Shown here: positions 7,703-17,067 of the stretch, piece by piece
How the letters are laid out: every line of letters starts with the position of its first letter
How positions within the stretch are numbered: the first letter of the stretch is position 1
Assembly: GCA_027486555.1 (NCBI GenBank)
Contig: JAIXOX010000050.1
Location: 1 to 59,302, forward strand
Length of the DNA stretch: 59,302 bases
Reading direction: 5' to 3'
DNA from: Comamonadaceae bacterium
GTDB lineage: Bacteria > Pseudomonadota > Gammaproteobacteria > Burkholderiales > Burkholderiaceae_C
The notes under the pieces: model-generated
Told to the model about the DNA's origin: nothing
Seen by the model: the letters and a program-made list of their open reading frames with translations, nothing else
Databases searched by the model: none
Translations under genes and position numbers: made by a program

Positions 7703-8215
7703 TCAAGACAAGTCAGCAGTGCTTGAACTGTCCGATGATTGACCTAATTCATCCCGCAGGAACTGCAAAACCTGGAAAGGCTCCGACAGACTCAATTCGT
7801 ATAAACACAATTGGTTGGCCAGACCCTGCATCGACTCAATGGCCTTTAAAGCAGGGATTTCGGCGCGTTGGTAACGTGAGCCCAGAAGATAAGCCTCGTG
7901 TGCGTACTCTTCCGGCAGGTAAACATACACGTCGTTTTCACCTGCCTTGATTTTTTGAAAAACTGAAGGTTCGGGCTGTGACGGTATTTTTTTTCCGTTG
8001 GCGATGGCCTTTTCGGCCAGCTCCTGCCATTGCGCCGTTTGTTCTGCACCCTCAACAAAAGATTTGTCCAAATGGGCCTTGCAAAGCAGTGACATGCGCA
8101 AGCGCAGGTTTCTCACTTCTCGAGAATCTGAATTGGAAGAGGTCAATTTTTCAAAAAGCGCTTGCGCTTTTTGCATCTCATCATCAGGCGTTTTAGAAGA
8201 AAAAATTGAGAACAT
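7703..8215 (-). CDS. Hypothetical protein directly downstream of fliA
   Basis: A soluble, helix-rich protein of 170 residues with no signal peptide or membrane helix and no family I can name. It has a lysine- and leucine-rich helical first half (QALFEKLTSSNSDSREVRN and following) and an acidic, serine-rich C-terminus. It starts 19 bp after the fliA stop codon, so co-transcription with fliA is very likely. The tight linkage suggests a flagellar or FliA-related function such as a chaperone or regulator; this is inference. Confidence 0.8.
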   Translation of the reverse strand: MFSIFSSKTPDDEMQKAQALFEKLTSSNSDSREVRNLRLRMSLLCKAHLDKSFVEGAEQTAQWQELAEKAIANGKKIPSQPEPSVFQKIKAGENDVYVYLPEEYAHEAYLLGSRYQRAEIPALKAIESMQGLANQLCLYELSLSEPFQVLQFLRDELGQSSDSSSTADLS

Positions 8216-8234
8216 ATCTCACAATTTTATCAAG

Positions 8235-8948
8235 TTATGTACCCACCCGGAGTGTCAGCCGTAACTTTTTGACGACCGTTGAAAGGATCTGACTGACCCG
8301 GGATTCACTCACACCCAGCACCTCTCCAATCTCCTTGAGGTTCAACTCTTCGACGTAGTACAGGTTCATGACCAATTTTTCCCGTTCGGGCAAGTCGTCT
8401 ATGGCCTGTACAACCGCATCCATGAACTCAGCCTCCTCGACCATCACCTCCGGCTGCATGGCGCGGTCCCCGGGCATGCTCATGACTTCGTCGTTGACCA
8501 CTTCCATGGAGAAGGTTTCAAATCGTTTGGCCAAGCCGCGTTCTTTTTGAAAATCTTCAATGTCTTTGCCCATGAACAAGGCCAGCTCCGACTGGTTGGG
8601 CGCACGACCTAACTCAGCGGCCAACACATGTACCGCCTCGTTTTCACTTCTGTTGAAGGCGACAGCCGACCTTGGCAAAAAGGACTGTCTGCGCACCTCG
8701 TCCAAAATGGCTCCACGCACCCGGCTCAGTGCGAAATTCTCGAACTCGAACCCCTTGGTCGGATCAAAAGAGCGCGCAGCCTCGATCAGCCCGACCATAC
8801 CGACCTGAATCAACTCATCAAGCTCCATAAAAGGCGGCACACGAGCTTTCAAGTGAATCGCCACCCGCTTGACCATCGGCATGTGCGCGATGATCAGCGA
8901 TTCGTGGCGGTTGTCCACTTGCTCATACAGTGAAATGGTGCTGACCAC
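8235..8948 (-). CDS. fliA: RNA polymerase sigma factor FliA (sigma-28)
   Basis: The protein has sigma-70 region 2 (MELDELIQVGMVGLIEAAR and the following FDPTKGFEFENFALSRVRGA), region 3, and region 4 with the helix-turn-helix LNLKEIGEVLGVSESRVSQI. About 237 residues is the normal FliA length. I use a GTG at 8948, 5 bases after the flhG stop; a TTG at 8966, overlapping flhG by 13 bases, is an alternative and neither has a good ribosome site. FliA directs late flagellar promoters, and seven matching sites are seen in this window. Its anti-sigma factor FlgM is encoded at 33665-33967. Confidence 0.95.
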   Translation of the reverse strand: MVSTISLYEQVDNRHESLIIAHMPMVKRVAIHLKARVPPFMELDELIQVGMVGLIEAARSFDPTKGFEFENFALSRVRGAILDEVRRQSFLPRSAVAFNRSENEAVHVLAAELGRAPNQSELALFMGKDIEDFQKERGLAKRFETFSMEVVNDEVMSMPGDRAMQPEVMVEEAEFMDAVVQAIDDLPEREKLVMNLYYVEELNLKEIGEVLGVSESRVSQILSTVVKKLRLTLRVGT

Positions 8949-8953
8949 GCCGA

Positions 8954-9778
8954 TTACCCGGGACAAGACGCGCGCAACATGCGTTCAGAAAAAAACTGCA
9001 TCCGACCTGATGAGCCCTCAACGGGCGGCAGTATGTCAATTGCTTCAGCCAGCCACCGGAAATCACGCGCAGCTGCGCTGCCTTGTGCAAACTCAAGAAC
9101 TGACTGGTATTTGCGCAGGGACTGCAAGACCAAATCATCGGCCTCGATGGACTGCAACAACTTCACGGAAATCCCCAGGAACCGATTGCACACATCGTTC
9201 AAGCGGCGGTGCAACTGCCGACCATCATGGGCGCTGCTGACCATATTGGGAATCAGGTAGATCTCGTTCAGCGACTGCTCGGTGGCCATGACCTTGATCA
9301 GCCCATAAGCATCTGCAATGGACGAAGGCTGGTCACACACCACCACAAAACGGCGCTGACAAGCGGCCATGAAATCAAGGACAGCCGGGGCGATGCCAGC
9401 GGCGACATCGACCACCAAGTAATCCACCGGCTCCGTCAGGGCGTCAAAAGCCCGCACGATGCTGGCAATTTGCTGGATGTCCAGCGCCGCAATGTCACGA
9501 ATACCAGAAGCGCCAGGCACCAGACGAACGCCCTGCTTGGTGGTCACCATGACCTCCTCCAGCGTCTTTTCACCGCTGAGCACATGGCTGATGTTGAATG
9601 GCGCATGAACGCCCAAAGTGATTTGCGCATTGGCCATGCCCAAGTCGGCATCAAACAACATGACCTTGTGGCCGCGCAGCGTCAACGCCACTGCGAGGTT
9701 GACGGAAACCGTGGTTTTGCCGGCGCCGCCTTTGCCACTGGCCACACCAATCACCTGAGGAAAAGGTTTCTTATCCAT
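8954..9778 (-). CDS. flhG: Flagellar number regulator FlhG (MinD/ParA-like ATPase)
   Basis: The 274-residue protein has the deviant Walker A motif GKGGAGKTT near its N-terminus, a Walker A' segment ([11 protein letters not shown]) and a switch segment [11 protein letters not shown], as in MinD-like ATPases. The start ATG at 9778 overlaps the flhF stop codon (ATGGATAA), the typical flhF-flhG coupling; an upstream in-frame start would add 19 basic residues lying inside flhF. FlhG (FleN, YlxH) restricts flagellar number, often by acting on FlhF and on a FleQ-type activator, and such an activator is encoded at 27223-28497. Confidence 0.93.
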   Translation of the reverse strand: MDKKPFPQVIGVASGKGGAGKTTVSVNLAVALTLRGHKVMLFDADLGMANAQITLGVHAPFNISHVLSGEKTLEEVMVTTKQGVRLVPGASGIRDIAALDIQQIASIVRAFDALTEPVDYLVVDVAAGIAPAVLDFMAACQRRFVVVCDQPSSIADAYGLIKVMATEQSLNEIYLIPNMVSSAHDGRQLHRRLNDVCNRFLGISVKLLQSIEADDLVLQSLRKYQSVLEFAQGSAAARDFRWLAEAIDILPPVEGSSGRMQFFSERMLRASCPG

Positions 9779-11303
9779 TTGAGATTTTCTTTCTAGATGA
9801 AATAGTAGGCGCTTTTTCCCGAACAGCAGTCGCATTCTCCAGATAACCCTTCAAAGTGGGAATCTCAATGGCGTCAGAGACATTCATTTTATTGATCTTG
9901 GGTGACGACAAATTCCTTTCTTCGGAATCGACTTCAACAGAACGGACCAGCTTGGGCTTGAACGCAGATTGCCCGCTTGTTCGTGATGTGCTTGGCGCAC
10001 TTGCCATGCTTTGTCCGGCGTCAACGGCCCCGGACACATGGCTCAGCAAAGGGTCCAATGCCAAATGAACCAAACGGGCAGGGTCAAATGGCTCGGCAGG
10101 CTGATCAATTCGGTCGCTTCCTGCAGCGCAAGAGACCGGGCAGCACTGCTCTGACAAACCTGTGATCAAAGGCCAAGGGTATGCGGCCTCGTCCACCTTG
10201 GTCAGCATCAGGGATGACCAATTCAAGGACGAATTTTGAATGGTTTTTTGCACACTGGTGACCGTGGCATCAAGCGGCAAAACGGCATGCCGCTGAACCT
10301 GTGGGTGTTGCGTCATCAGCAATTGGGCCTGCGCAAGGTAATCGGTTCCGCTGGTATCGATCCACACGGTCTTGCCTTCCATCTCTTGCAGCAAAGTGCG
10401 CAGCGTTTCACAGTTGGTGGCGCGGAAACAAGCCACACCCGACTGCGCGGCCAGCAACTGCATCTGAGCCCAAGCCCCTGGGCGATGGTCAGCAAAGCTC
10501 ACCATCACTTGACTTTCAACCCCGTGTGCCAGTGCGCCAGCAAAGGCCAATCGGCCCACCATCAAGGTTTTGCCTGAGCCCGATGGACCGCACAGTGCGT
10601 GAACCCCGACTTCGGGCGCCGTCATGAAGGAGCGGCTCAAAGCATTGATCAGCAAGTTTTGCATCACGGGCAAGGCCTGCTCGAAGCTGTCAAGTTCCTG
10701 AATGCTGTCGGTCAACAAAGCACGCAAACCGACTGGCATGCCCACTTCAACCATGGCCATTGACACTTGCTGGATGGCTGGCGACAAACGCAAACCATCT
10801 TGCCAAGGCATCATCAGACGCGACAAGCTGAATTCCTTGCGCATGGCCGCAACTTCCATCCGCAGCAACTCCACGATTTCCTGACTGCGCTGGCTTTCGT
10901 GGCGCAATTGCTGGGCGTTGGCTTGACCCGCCTGATCAGAGCCAGCCTGTTGATGGGATCTGTTCGCATTTTGGGGCAAAGCCACCAAGGGAACAGTTCT
11001 GTGATCAGCCTCAGGTCGCTGCTCATGGGACCCCAGGGGCGCAAAGGCGCTCGCATCATGAAACAGCTTGGCAAAAGGTACAAAATCGTCAGGGGCGTCT
11101 TCGCGCATTGGGCCAGGCACCCGGGACGACTCGGCTGGCACGGCAGGGGCTGCGGCAGTCGCTTCGAGGTCCACCGCCACGATCAACTCAATCTGGTTGT
11201 CCAGGCGCTGGCTTGAAATGATCAGCACATCTTTGCCATACAACTGAATGGCCTTTTCATTGGCAGCGCGGCTGTCGCGGGCGAGAATTCGTTTGATTTC
11301 CAT
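9771..11303 (-). CDS. flhF: SRP-family GTPase FlhF
   Basis: The 510-residue protein begins with the conserved FlhF N-terminus ([14 protein letters not shown]). A long low-complexity B region follows, then an SRP-like NG domain with G1 GPSGSGKT, G3-like WIDTSGTD and G4 LTKVDEA. FlhF recruits the first flagellar proteins and sets the site of assembly, often the cell pole. About 90 residues follow the G domain (ending in SSRKKISNG), an unusual C-terminal extension since most FlhF proteins end near the G domain. The gene starts 5 bp after flhA stops and overlaps flhG. Confidence 0.93.
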   Translation of the reverse strand: MEIKRILARDSRAANEKAIQLYGKDVLIISSQRLDNQIELIVAVDLEATAAAPAVPAESSRVPGPMREDAPDDFVPFAKLFHDASAFAPLGSHEQRPEADHRTVPLVALPQNANRSHQQAGSDQAGQANAQQLRHESQRSQEIVELLRMEVAAMRKEFSLSRLMMPWQDGLRLSPAIQQVSMAMVEVGMPVGLRALLTDSIQELDSFEQALPVMQNLLINALSRSFMTAPEVGVHALCGPSGSGKTLMVGRLAFAGALAHGVESQVMVSFADHRPGAWAQMQLLAAQSGVACFRATNCETLRTLLQEMEGKTVWIDTSGTDYLAQAQLLMTQHPQVQRHAVLPLDATVTSVQKTIQNSSLNWSSLMLTKVDEAAYPWPLITGLSEQCCPVSCAAGSDRIDQPAEPFDPARLVHLALDPLLSHVSGAVDAGQSMASAPSTSRTSGQSAFKPKLVRSVEVDSEERNLSSPKINKMNVSDAIEIPTLKGYLENATAVREKAPTISSRKKISNG

Positions 11304-11308
11304 GATAT

Positions 11309-13429
11309 TCAGACCTTGGTAACGGAAGAGTTGTTGTTGCGAGGCTCGGCTTGCACGGTGTTGATCACCTTGACAGGCTGATCATCTGGAATTTCGCTGT
11401 AGGACATCACGGTCAATTCGCTCACGCGAAAGCGAACAGCCTTTGACATCCATGGGCGAATGGCGGGAGACACGACCAACACAGCTGGAAAACCTTGCTC
11501 TTCGGTGCTGCGCGCACTTTCGCGCAAAGCACTGAAAAGGCTTTCGGCCAGACTCGGCTCCAGCACCATGCCAGACAAGCCATTGTTTTGTTGCAGCACG
11601 TTGTGCAGCAACTGCTCCAAATGAGGATCCAGAGTCAACACCATCAAGGTGTCGCGGTTGTCCAGCAAACCCTGAACAATCATGCGACCCAGCTTGGGGC
11701 GAACCAGCTGCGCCAATTGGTCGGGGTCTTGTGTACGGCTGCTGACCTCGGTCAAAGCTTCAACCACCGTGCGCATGTCTCGAATCGGCACAGACTCTTG
11801 CAGCAAATTTTGCAGCGTGCGGGTCACCGCGCCCAAAGACAATTTGCCAGGCACCAGCTCTTCGACCAGTTTGGGTGACTTGGCACCCAGCTTGTCCAGC
11901 AATTTCTGGACTTCATCATGGCTCAACAGCTCGTGCGCGCTTTCCCGCAAAACCTTGTTCATGTGGGTTGCAATGGCTGTGCTGGGGTCAACCACGGTGT
12001 AGCCCAAGGCACGGGCCTGATCACGCCAGGCCGGCTCAATCCAGACAGCATCCAGACCAAAAGCCGGCTCCTTGGTCGCTTGGCCTTCCACAGTGCCATA
12101 CACCTTGCCGGGATTGATGGCCAACTCCCGGCCCACCTTGACCTCGCCTCGGCCGCGCACCACGCCATTGAGGACAATGTGGTAAGCGTCTGGCTCCAGA
12201 TTCAGGGCGTCGCGAATGCGCACGGGTTGAACCAAAAACCCCAATTCGGCCGACAATTTCTTGCGCACCCCTTTGACACGCGCCATCAACTGACCGCCCG
12301 ATTCCTGATTCACAAGCGGAATCAGGCCATAACCAATTTCCAGGCCAATCAAATCCACCTGCTCCACATCGTCCCAGTCCAGCTCTTTGGGTCCTTCATT
12401 GACCGGCAAAGCTGGCGTGGTCAAACTTTGTTCCATTTGCAACTGTTTGCGCATGACCATAAAGGCCATACCGGCTGTGGCGGCAGCCAGGGTCAGGAAC
12501 ACCATGTGGGGCATGCCTGGCACCAATCCCATGATGGTCAAAATACCAGCAGAAATGAACAAAGCGGGGACATTTGAAAATTGGCTCGAGGCCTGCTCGG
12601 TCATGGACTCGGAGGTCGTCACCCGGGTCACGATGATGGCGGTGGCCAGCGACAGGAAAAGAGAAGGAATCTGTGCCACCAGGCCATCACCGATGGTCAA
12701 CAGCACATACAACTTGGTCGCCTCGCCCACGGGCAAGCTGTGCTGGCCAATGCCGATGGCCAAGCCCCCAACGATGCTGATGATCAAAATCAGCAGACCT
12801 GCAATCGCATCGCCACTCACGAATTTGGAGGCACCGTCCATGGAGCCAAAGAAATCAGACTCCTGCGCCAATTCTTCCCGGCGTTTTTTGGCGGTTTCCT
12901 GATCGATCACGCCGGCGTTCAAATCGGCATCGATCGACATCTGCTTGCCGGGCATCGCATCCAGGGTAAATCGGGCATTCACCTCGGAAACGCGACCCGC
13001 GCCCTTGGTCACCACAAAAAAGTTCACGATCATCAAGATCACGAAGATGATGAAACCCACCACATAGTTGCCGCCGATGACGAACTCGCCAAACGCCGCA
13101 ATCACTTTACCGGCCGATTCAGGCCCTTCATGGCCATGGACCAGCACCACACGGGTGGAGGCCACGTTCAAAGCCAGTCGCAACATCGTGGCAAACAGCA
13201 AAACCGAAGGAAAAGACGAAAAATCCAACGGTTTACGGGTGCCGATCGCGATCATGACCACCACCAAGCTGACCATGATGTTGAAAGTGAACAAGATGTC
13301 CAGCAACAAGGGGGGCAGTGGCACCACCAACATCGCCATGATCAACAAAACCAGAACAGGCAAGCCCAAACCCGCCAGGTCGTAGCGTGACAAGCTCTGT
13401 CGGATCGTTGACAGGGTCAAGGTGTTCAT
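11309..13429 (-). CDS. flhA: Flagellar export gate protein FlhA
   Basis: The 706-residue protein has about eight N-terminal membrane helices, then the FHIPEP-type segment (RVSEVNARFTLDAMPGKQ), then a cytoplasmic ring-forming domain. FlhA is the nonameric core of the flagellar type III export gate. I chose the ATG at 13429 (MNTLTLSTIRQSL) because it starts just before the first membrane helix and gives normal length; the open frame extends 68 codons upstream but that part covers the promoter region. A sigma-54 site lies 62 bases upstream. It is the first gene of flhA-flhF-flhG-fliA. Confidence 0.96.
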   Translation of the reverse strand: MNTLTLSTIRQSLSRYDLAGLGLPVLVLLIMAMLVVPLPPLLLDILFTFNIMVSLVVVMIAIGTRKPLDFSSFPSVLLFATMLRLALNVASTRVVLVHGHEGPESAGKVIAAFGEFVIGGNYVVGFIIFVILMIVNFFVVTKGAGRVSEVNARFTLDAMPGKQMSIDADLNAGVIDQETAKKRREELAQESDFFGSMDGASKFVSGDAIAGLLILIISIVGGLAIGIGQHSLPVGEATKLYVLLTIGDGLVAQIPSLFLSLATAIIVTRVTTSESMTEQASSQFSNVPALFISAGILTIMGLVPGMPHMVFLTLAAATAGMAFMVMRKQLQMEQSLTTPALPVNEGPKELDWDDVEQVDLIGLEIGYGLIPLVNQESGGQLMARVKGVRKKLSAELGFLVQPVRIRDALNLEPDAYHIVLNGVVRGRGEVKVGRELAINPGKVYGTVEGQATKEPAFGLDAVWIEPAWRDQARALGYTVVDPSTAIATHMNKVLRESAHELLSHDEVQKLLDKLGAKSPKLVEELVPGKLSLGAVTRTLQNLLQESVPIRDMRTVVEALTEVSSRTQDPDQLAQLVRPKLGRMIVQGLLDNRDTLMVLTLDPHLEQLLHNVLQQNNGLSGMVLEPSLAESLFSALRESARSTEEQGFPAVLVVSPAIRPWMSKAVRFRVSELTVMSYSEIPDDQPVKVINTVQAEPRNNNSSVTKV

Positions 13430-13490
13430 GGTCAAAAAAGCGATGTTTAAAGGAAAAAAGTCAGTGTTTAACGGAATCTCTACACCGTGA

Positions 13491-13506
13491 AGCAAGCTGC
13501 GTGCCA
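13491..13506 (-). promoter_or_regulatory. Sigma-54 promoter of the flhA operon
   Basis: The minus strand reads TGGCACGCAGCTTGCT, a perfect match to the -24/-12 consensus TGGCACG-N4-TTGCW, with GG and GC exactly 10 bases apart. It lies 62 bases upstream of the flhA start codon and is divergent from the fliK promoter. Confidence 0.85.
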
Positions 13507-13559
13507 ACAAACCTGACAGCCAGACTCCAAACCAAGACGAGATCGTGAACGACACAAGC

Positions 13560-13575
13560 TGGTGCGTAACTTGCT
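13560..13575 (+). promoter_or_regulatory. Sigma-54 promoter of the fliK-flhB operon
   Basis: TGGTGCGTAACTTGCT matches the sigma-54 consensus with GG-N10-GC spacing (GG 13561-13562, GC 13573-13574). It lies 82 bases before fliK and 53 bases from the divergent flhA site, so one activator-bound region could serve both. Confidence 0.75.
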
Positions 13576-13656
13576 CAAGATACAAACAAGCAAGACGAGC
13601 GGCAAAGATTGGCCGCCAGCGTTTCAGGAACAAAGACCTTTGGAGAAACTCAATCC

Positions 13657-15426
13657 ATGACCATCAACCTCAGTGACAACCTCAGTCAGACCAATGTTCA
13701 TCCGATTAAGAATTCTTTTGAACTCAAATCTGACATCAATTCAACACCTGATGGCAAAAGTTTTGGTCATCTCATGTCCGACTTTTTCCAATCTCAAACG
13801 GCAAGCCCAACGGAGATGGATCTCAAGGAAAAGTCTCTGGCCGAAAAGCCCGGGCAGGAAATTGCCGATCCATTCAAGATGGCGGGACAAAAAGGTGTGT
13901 TCTATGCACAAGCCATGCCTTTGCAAGCAGTGGCTCTTAAAGCCGTGACCCTGGGGCCTCACATGAGTGTCATCACGCCTGAAACCGCGCCTCCGGACTC
14001 ACAAAGCCTGAAGGCATTTGCGCGCGCACAAGGCTTGGATGAAAACGCCATCAACTGGCTGTTTGGCAACCATGCGGGCACAGTGAATGCCACCATGATC
14101 TCCAAGCCAGACGCCCATGTTGTGACCGTGGGCAGTGCCATCGGTGCACCCGAAACAATGGCCAACGTCCATCTCAGCCCCCCGCAAGCCCCGCTGGCCA
14201 TTCAGATCAGCGCCGCTCAAACGCCAACCACCGCAACAGCCCATTGGCAAACCATGGGCCTGGCCACTTCAACATTCGGCCATGCGGTGACAACAACGCA
14301 ATCCACCGCAACAGCACATGGGCAAACCATGGGCTTGGCCGCTCACAACCTTGGCCATGCGGCGACCACAGCGCAATCCAGCGCAGCAGCCGATTGGCCA
14401 ACCATGGGCTTGGCCGCTCACAACCTTGGTCACTCGGTGGCCACAGCGCAAACCACCGCATCAGCCGATTGGCCAACCACAGGCTTGGCCGCTCCTGCAG
14501 TTGGCCATGCGGTGACCACAGCGCAAACCACCGCAACAGCCAACGGGCAAACCACAGGCTTGACCACGCCTTTGGTGGGTCTTGCGATGACCACAGCGCA
14601 AGCGCTCTGGGCCATGGCTGAAGCCCCTGATCGAACCCCAAAACCCACCGTGACGCCCAGCACGGACGAAGTACCGCCACTCCAGCTGATGCGCATGGCA
14701 CCCCCAGCAGCCGTCTGGATGCAACGCAACGTCAACCCCAGCGCGCTGCAACACAACGAGCGCGCGCCCAAAGAAGCCCCCATCAGCCTCAGCGAGCTGG
14801 ATCTGGGCTCGGACTGGGGTGGCGAAACCCTCGAGCAACTGCTGAGTTCCGCAGGCGCAGCCCAGAGCACAGGCACCCAGGGCACGGCTTACGCCAACTT
14901 TGCCTCCCGCTGGGACGCACCGGCCAACCACCGCAACGACCCACCCAACCCCAGCGGCCCTTCACCTGACCTGCCCGACTTCAACGCCCGCAGCGAAAAC
15001 ATCCAAAACCTGGCCGACAAAATGGGTCAAGCCGTGGGGCAACGCATCCTGTCCGAGATGGAAAGAGGGCAATGGCATCTCAAACTTTCTTTGCGCCCGG
15101 CCACCTTGGGACACATCGAAGTCGAAATGAAAATGCGCAGCGGTGAATTTGACGCCGTGTTCACCGCGCCCAATGCCGTCACGCGAGAGCTGCTTCAAGA
15201 AGGACTGGGCAAACTCAAGGAGACACTCAACCAAATGGGCATGAATTTTGCTCACATCGATGTAGGGGATGGCAAATCTGGAAAAAATGGTGAAAACCCG
15301 ACACCTGGTTCATTCCGGGGCCAATCTGCTTCGACCGATGCAGGCCGTTCAGAAGTCACCCTTGAAAAAATAAGCCGCGCACCCAGCGTCAATGACTCCG
15401 CCGAGGGTCTGGATATCTTGGTCTAA
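13657..15426 (+). CDS. fliK: Flagellar hook-length control protein FliK
   Basis: The 589-residue protein ends with the FliK C-terminal domain: LKLSLRPATLGHIEVEMKM, then a segment of the type found in Flg_hook domains. FliK is secreted during hook growth, measures hook length and acts on FlhB to switch export specificity. The middle is low-complexity and contains five tandem 25-residue units (14242-14616). I chose the ATG at 13657, 11 bases after a GGAG site; the open frame extends 16 codons upstream. It heads the operon fliK-L-M-N-O-P-Q-R-flhB. The repeats and length make it larger than the roughly 400-residue enterobacterial FliK. Confidence 0.93.
   Translation: MTINLSDNLSQTNVHPIKNSFELKSDINSTPDGKSFGHLMSDFFQSQTASPTEMDLKEKSLAEKPGQEIADPFKMAGQKGVFYAQAMPLQAVALKAVTLGPHMSVITPETAPPDSQSLKAFARAQGLDENAINWLFGNHAGTVNATMISKPDAHVVTVGSAIGAPETMANVHLSPPQAPLAIQISAAQTPTTATAHWQTMGLATSTFGHAVTTTQSTATAHGQTMGLAAHNLGHAATTAQSSAAADWPTMGLAAHNLGHSVATAQTTASADWPTTGLAAPAVGHAVTTAQTTATANGQTTGLTTPLVGLAMTTAQALWAMAEAPDRTPKPTVTPSTDEVPPLQLMRMAPPAAVWMQRNVNPSALQHNERAPKEAPISLSELDLGSDWGGETLEQLLSSAGAAQSTGTQGTAYANFASRWDAPANHRNDPPNPSGPSPDLPDFNARSENIQNLADKMGQAVGQRILSEMERGQWHLKLSLRPATLGHIEVEMKMRSGEFDAVFTAPNAVTRELLQEGLGKLKETLNQMGMNFAHIDVGDGKSGKNGENPTPGSFRGQSASTDAGRSEVTLEKISRAPSVNDSAEGLDILV
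14242..14616 (+). repeat. Five 75-bp tandem repeats inside fliK
   Basis: The DNA codes for five consecutive 25-residue units. They share the pattern (H/D/N)(W/G)(Q/P)T(M/T)GL at the start and a TTAQ-like end; units two and three share GLAAHNLGH. The frame is kept because 75 is divisible by three, so copy-number change would shorten or lengthen FliK without breaking it. Confidence 0.9.
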
Positions 15427-15449
15427 CACTTGAACAAAGAGAGCACAAC

Positions 15450-16028
15450 ATGGCAGATGAAGACACCGAAGTTGAAGGCAAAAAGAAATCACCCATCGTC
15501 AAGATCATCTTGATCGCTGTCGTGGGGCTCTTGCTGCTGGCAGGAACCGTCGCAGGCACTCTGTTTGTCACGGGTTTTTTCGACAAAAAAGACACCTCTG
15601 CAGCTGAAGCCCAGCTGAAAGCGCTGGAGCAACAAGCCTCTGCGCCCAAAAATCCAGCCAGCGATCCGACTCCTCAAAAGGTCACCAAAGACTCACCCGA
15701 GCTGACCCGATTCGAAAACCACTACATGGAGCTCGAAAAAGACATGGTTGCCAACCTCACCAACTCACGAAAAGTGATTCAGGTGAGACTGGCCATCATG
15801 ACCCACTATGACGAGCGCGTCTTCAAAAACGTGAAGAAACATGAGTTTGCGCTGCGCGCCGCCGCACTGGACGTGATACGCCTGACCACGGATACCGATT
15901 TGAACCAAGCTGATTTCCGGAAAAAAATGGCCGAAAGAATACGCACTGAATTCAATGATGTCCTTGAAAAATACGAAGATTTTGGTGGCATCGAAGAAGT
16001 TTTTTTCACCAGCTTTGTGGTTCAGTAA
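15450..16028 (+). CDS. fliL: Flagellar basal body-associated protein FliL
   Basis: The 192-residue protein has a short cytoplasmic acidic-basic N-terminus (KKKSP), one membrane helix at about residues 17-42, and a periplasmic domain with NLTNSRKVIQVRLAIMTHY and the closing GIEEVFFTSFVVQ, all typical of FliL. FliL rings surround stator units and stabilise motor function. It lies 23 bp after fliK and 21 bp before fliM in the same operon. Confidence 0.93.
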   Translation: MADEDTEVEGKKKSPIVKIILIAVVGLLLLAGTVAGTLFVTGFFDKKDTSAAEAQLKALEQQASAPKNPASDPTPQKVTKDSPELTRFENHYMELEKDMVANLTNSRKVIQVRLAIMTHYDERVFKNVKKHEFALRAAALDVIRLTTDTDLNQADFRKKMAERIRTEFNDVLEKYEDFGGIEEVFFTSFVVQ

Positions 16029-16049
16029 GACCCTTTGAACTGATTGACC

Positions 16050-17048
16050 ATGGCTGACTCACAACCCCTTTTGTACACCGAGGAATTGGCCGCCCTGTCG
16101 GCCAACCTCGTTGATGACAACCTGGACTCTCAATCCGGATACAACATGGACGTTCAGGTCCGCAAGCACGACCTGGCCGCCGAAGACAGCACGCTGGGTG
16201 TGAACCTTGCCTCGTTGGACATGATCAACGAACGCTTCATTCGCCTGTTCCGCTTGGGCATGTTGGAAGTGCTGCGCACCAGCCCTCGCATGAACCCCAC
16301 ACGCACGCAGATCGTGCGTTTTGGTGACTACCTCAAAGATCTCAAACCGCCCCTTTCAGTCAACATCGTTCGCATGAGCCCCCTGCGTGGCTATGCCATG
16401 GTGGTCATTGAGCCCACGGTGGTCTTCAGTTCACTTGACAGTTTTTTTGGCGGCTTTGGCCGTGGTGTAGGCCAGTTGCCACCCGGGCGGTTGTTCACAC
16501 CCACCGAAACCCGCATCATCAAAATCATCCTGCAAGTCTTCTTTCGCTCTCTGAAAGAAGCCTGGTCCCCGTTGACACACGTTGATTTAGAGCACATCAG
16601 CTCGGAAATCAATCCCCAATTCGCCCAGATCGTGGATGAAAACGACCTGGTGATCCTCTGCCGCTTCGAATCTGAGGCCACCTCACAGGGCTCGGGCTTC
16701 CTCGACATGGTCATCCCCTACGTGGCCCTCAAACCCGTGCGCGATCTGCTGCGAAACCGCGTGCAAACCGGTGACGGCAACGAAGACTCCGACAAAATTT
16801 GGCGTGCCCAGCTCAGCCACGCGGTGCACGACGCCGAACTGGAAATGCAAGTCCTGCTGGGCAAACTCAATTTGTCCCTGCAAGAGCTGAAAAGCATGCA
16901 AATAGGCGATGTGCTGCCTTTCAAAAAGGCCGACTTTGCCCGCGTCATGGTGCAAGACATGCCCGTCTATGACGTTGAAGTTGGCTCCATGGGCGGCCAG
17001 GTGGCGATCAAGATCGTCAACGCCGTCAGTCCCAACGCCCCACACTGA
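16050..17048 (+). CDS. fliM: Flagellar motor switch protein FliM
   Basis: The 332-residue protein has the FliM middle domain with LGMLEVLRTSPRMNPT and GRLFTPTETRIIKIILQ, and a C-terminal SpoA domain ending VEVGSMGGQVAIKIVN. It forms the C-ring with FliG and FliN and binds phosphorylated CheY at its N-terminus. An in-frame TTG two codons upstream is possible, but the ATG at 16050 gives the usual N-terminus. No clear ribosome site is seen, so translational coupling to fliL is likely. Confidence 0.95.
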   Translation: MADSQPLLYTEELAALSANLVDDNLDSQSGYNMDVQVRKHDLAAEDSTLGVNLASLDMINERFIRLFRLGMLEVLRTSPRMNPTRTQIVRFGDYLKDLKPPLSVNIVRMSPLRGYAMVVIEPTVVFSSLDSFFGGFGRGVGQLPPGRLFTPTETRIIKIILQVFFRSLKEAWSPLTHVDLEHISSEINPQFAQIVDENDLVILCRFESEATSQGSGFLDMVIPYVALKPVRDLLRNRVQTGDGNEDSDKIWRAQLSHAVHDAELEMQVLLGKLNLSLQELKSMQIGDVLPFKKADFARVMVQDMPVYDVEVGSMGGQVAIKIVNAVSPNAPH

Positions 17049-17067
17049 TCACCCCACAAGGAACGCC

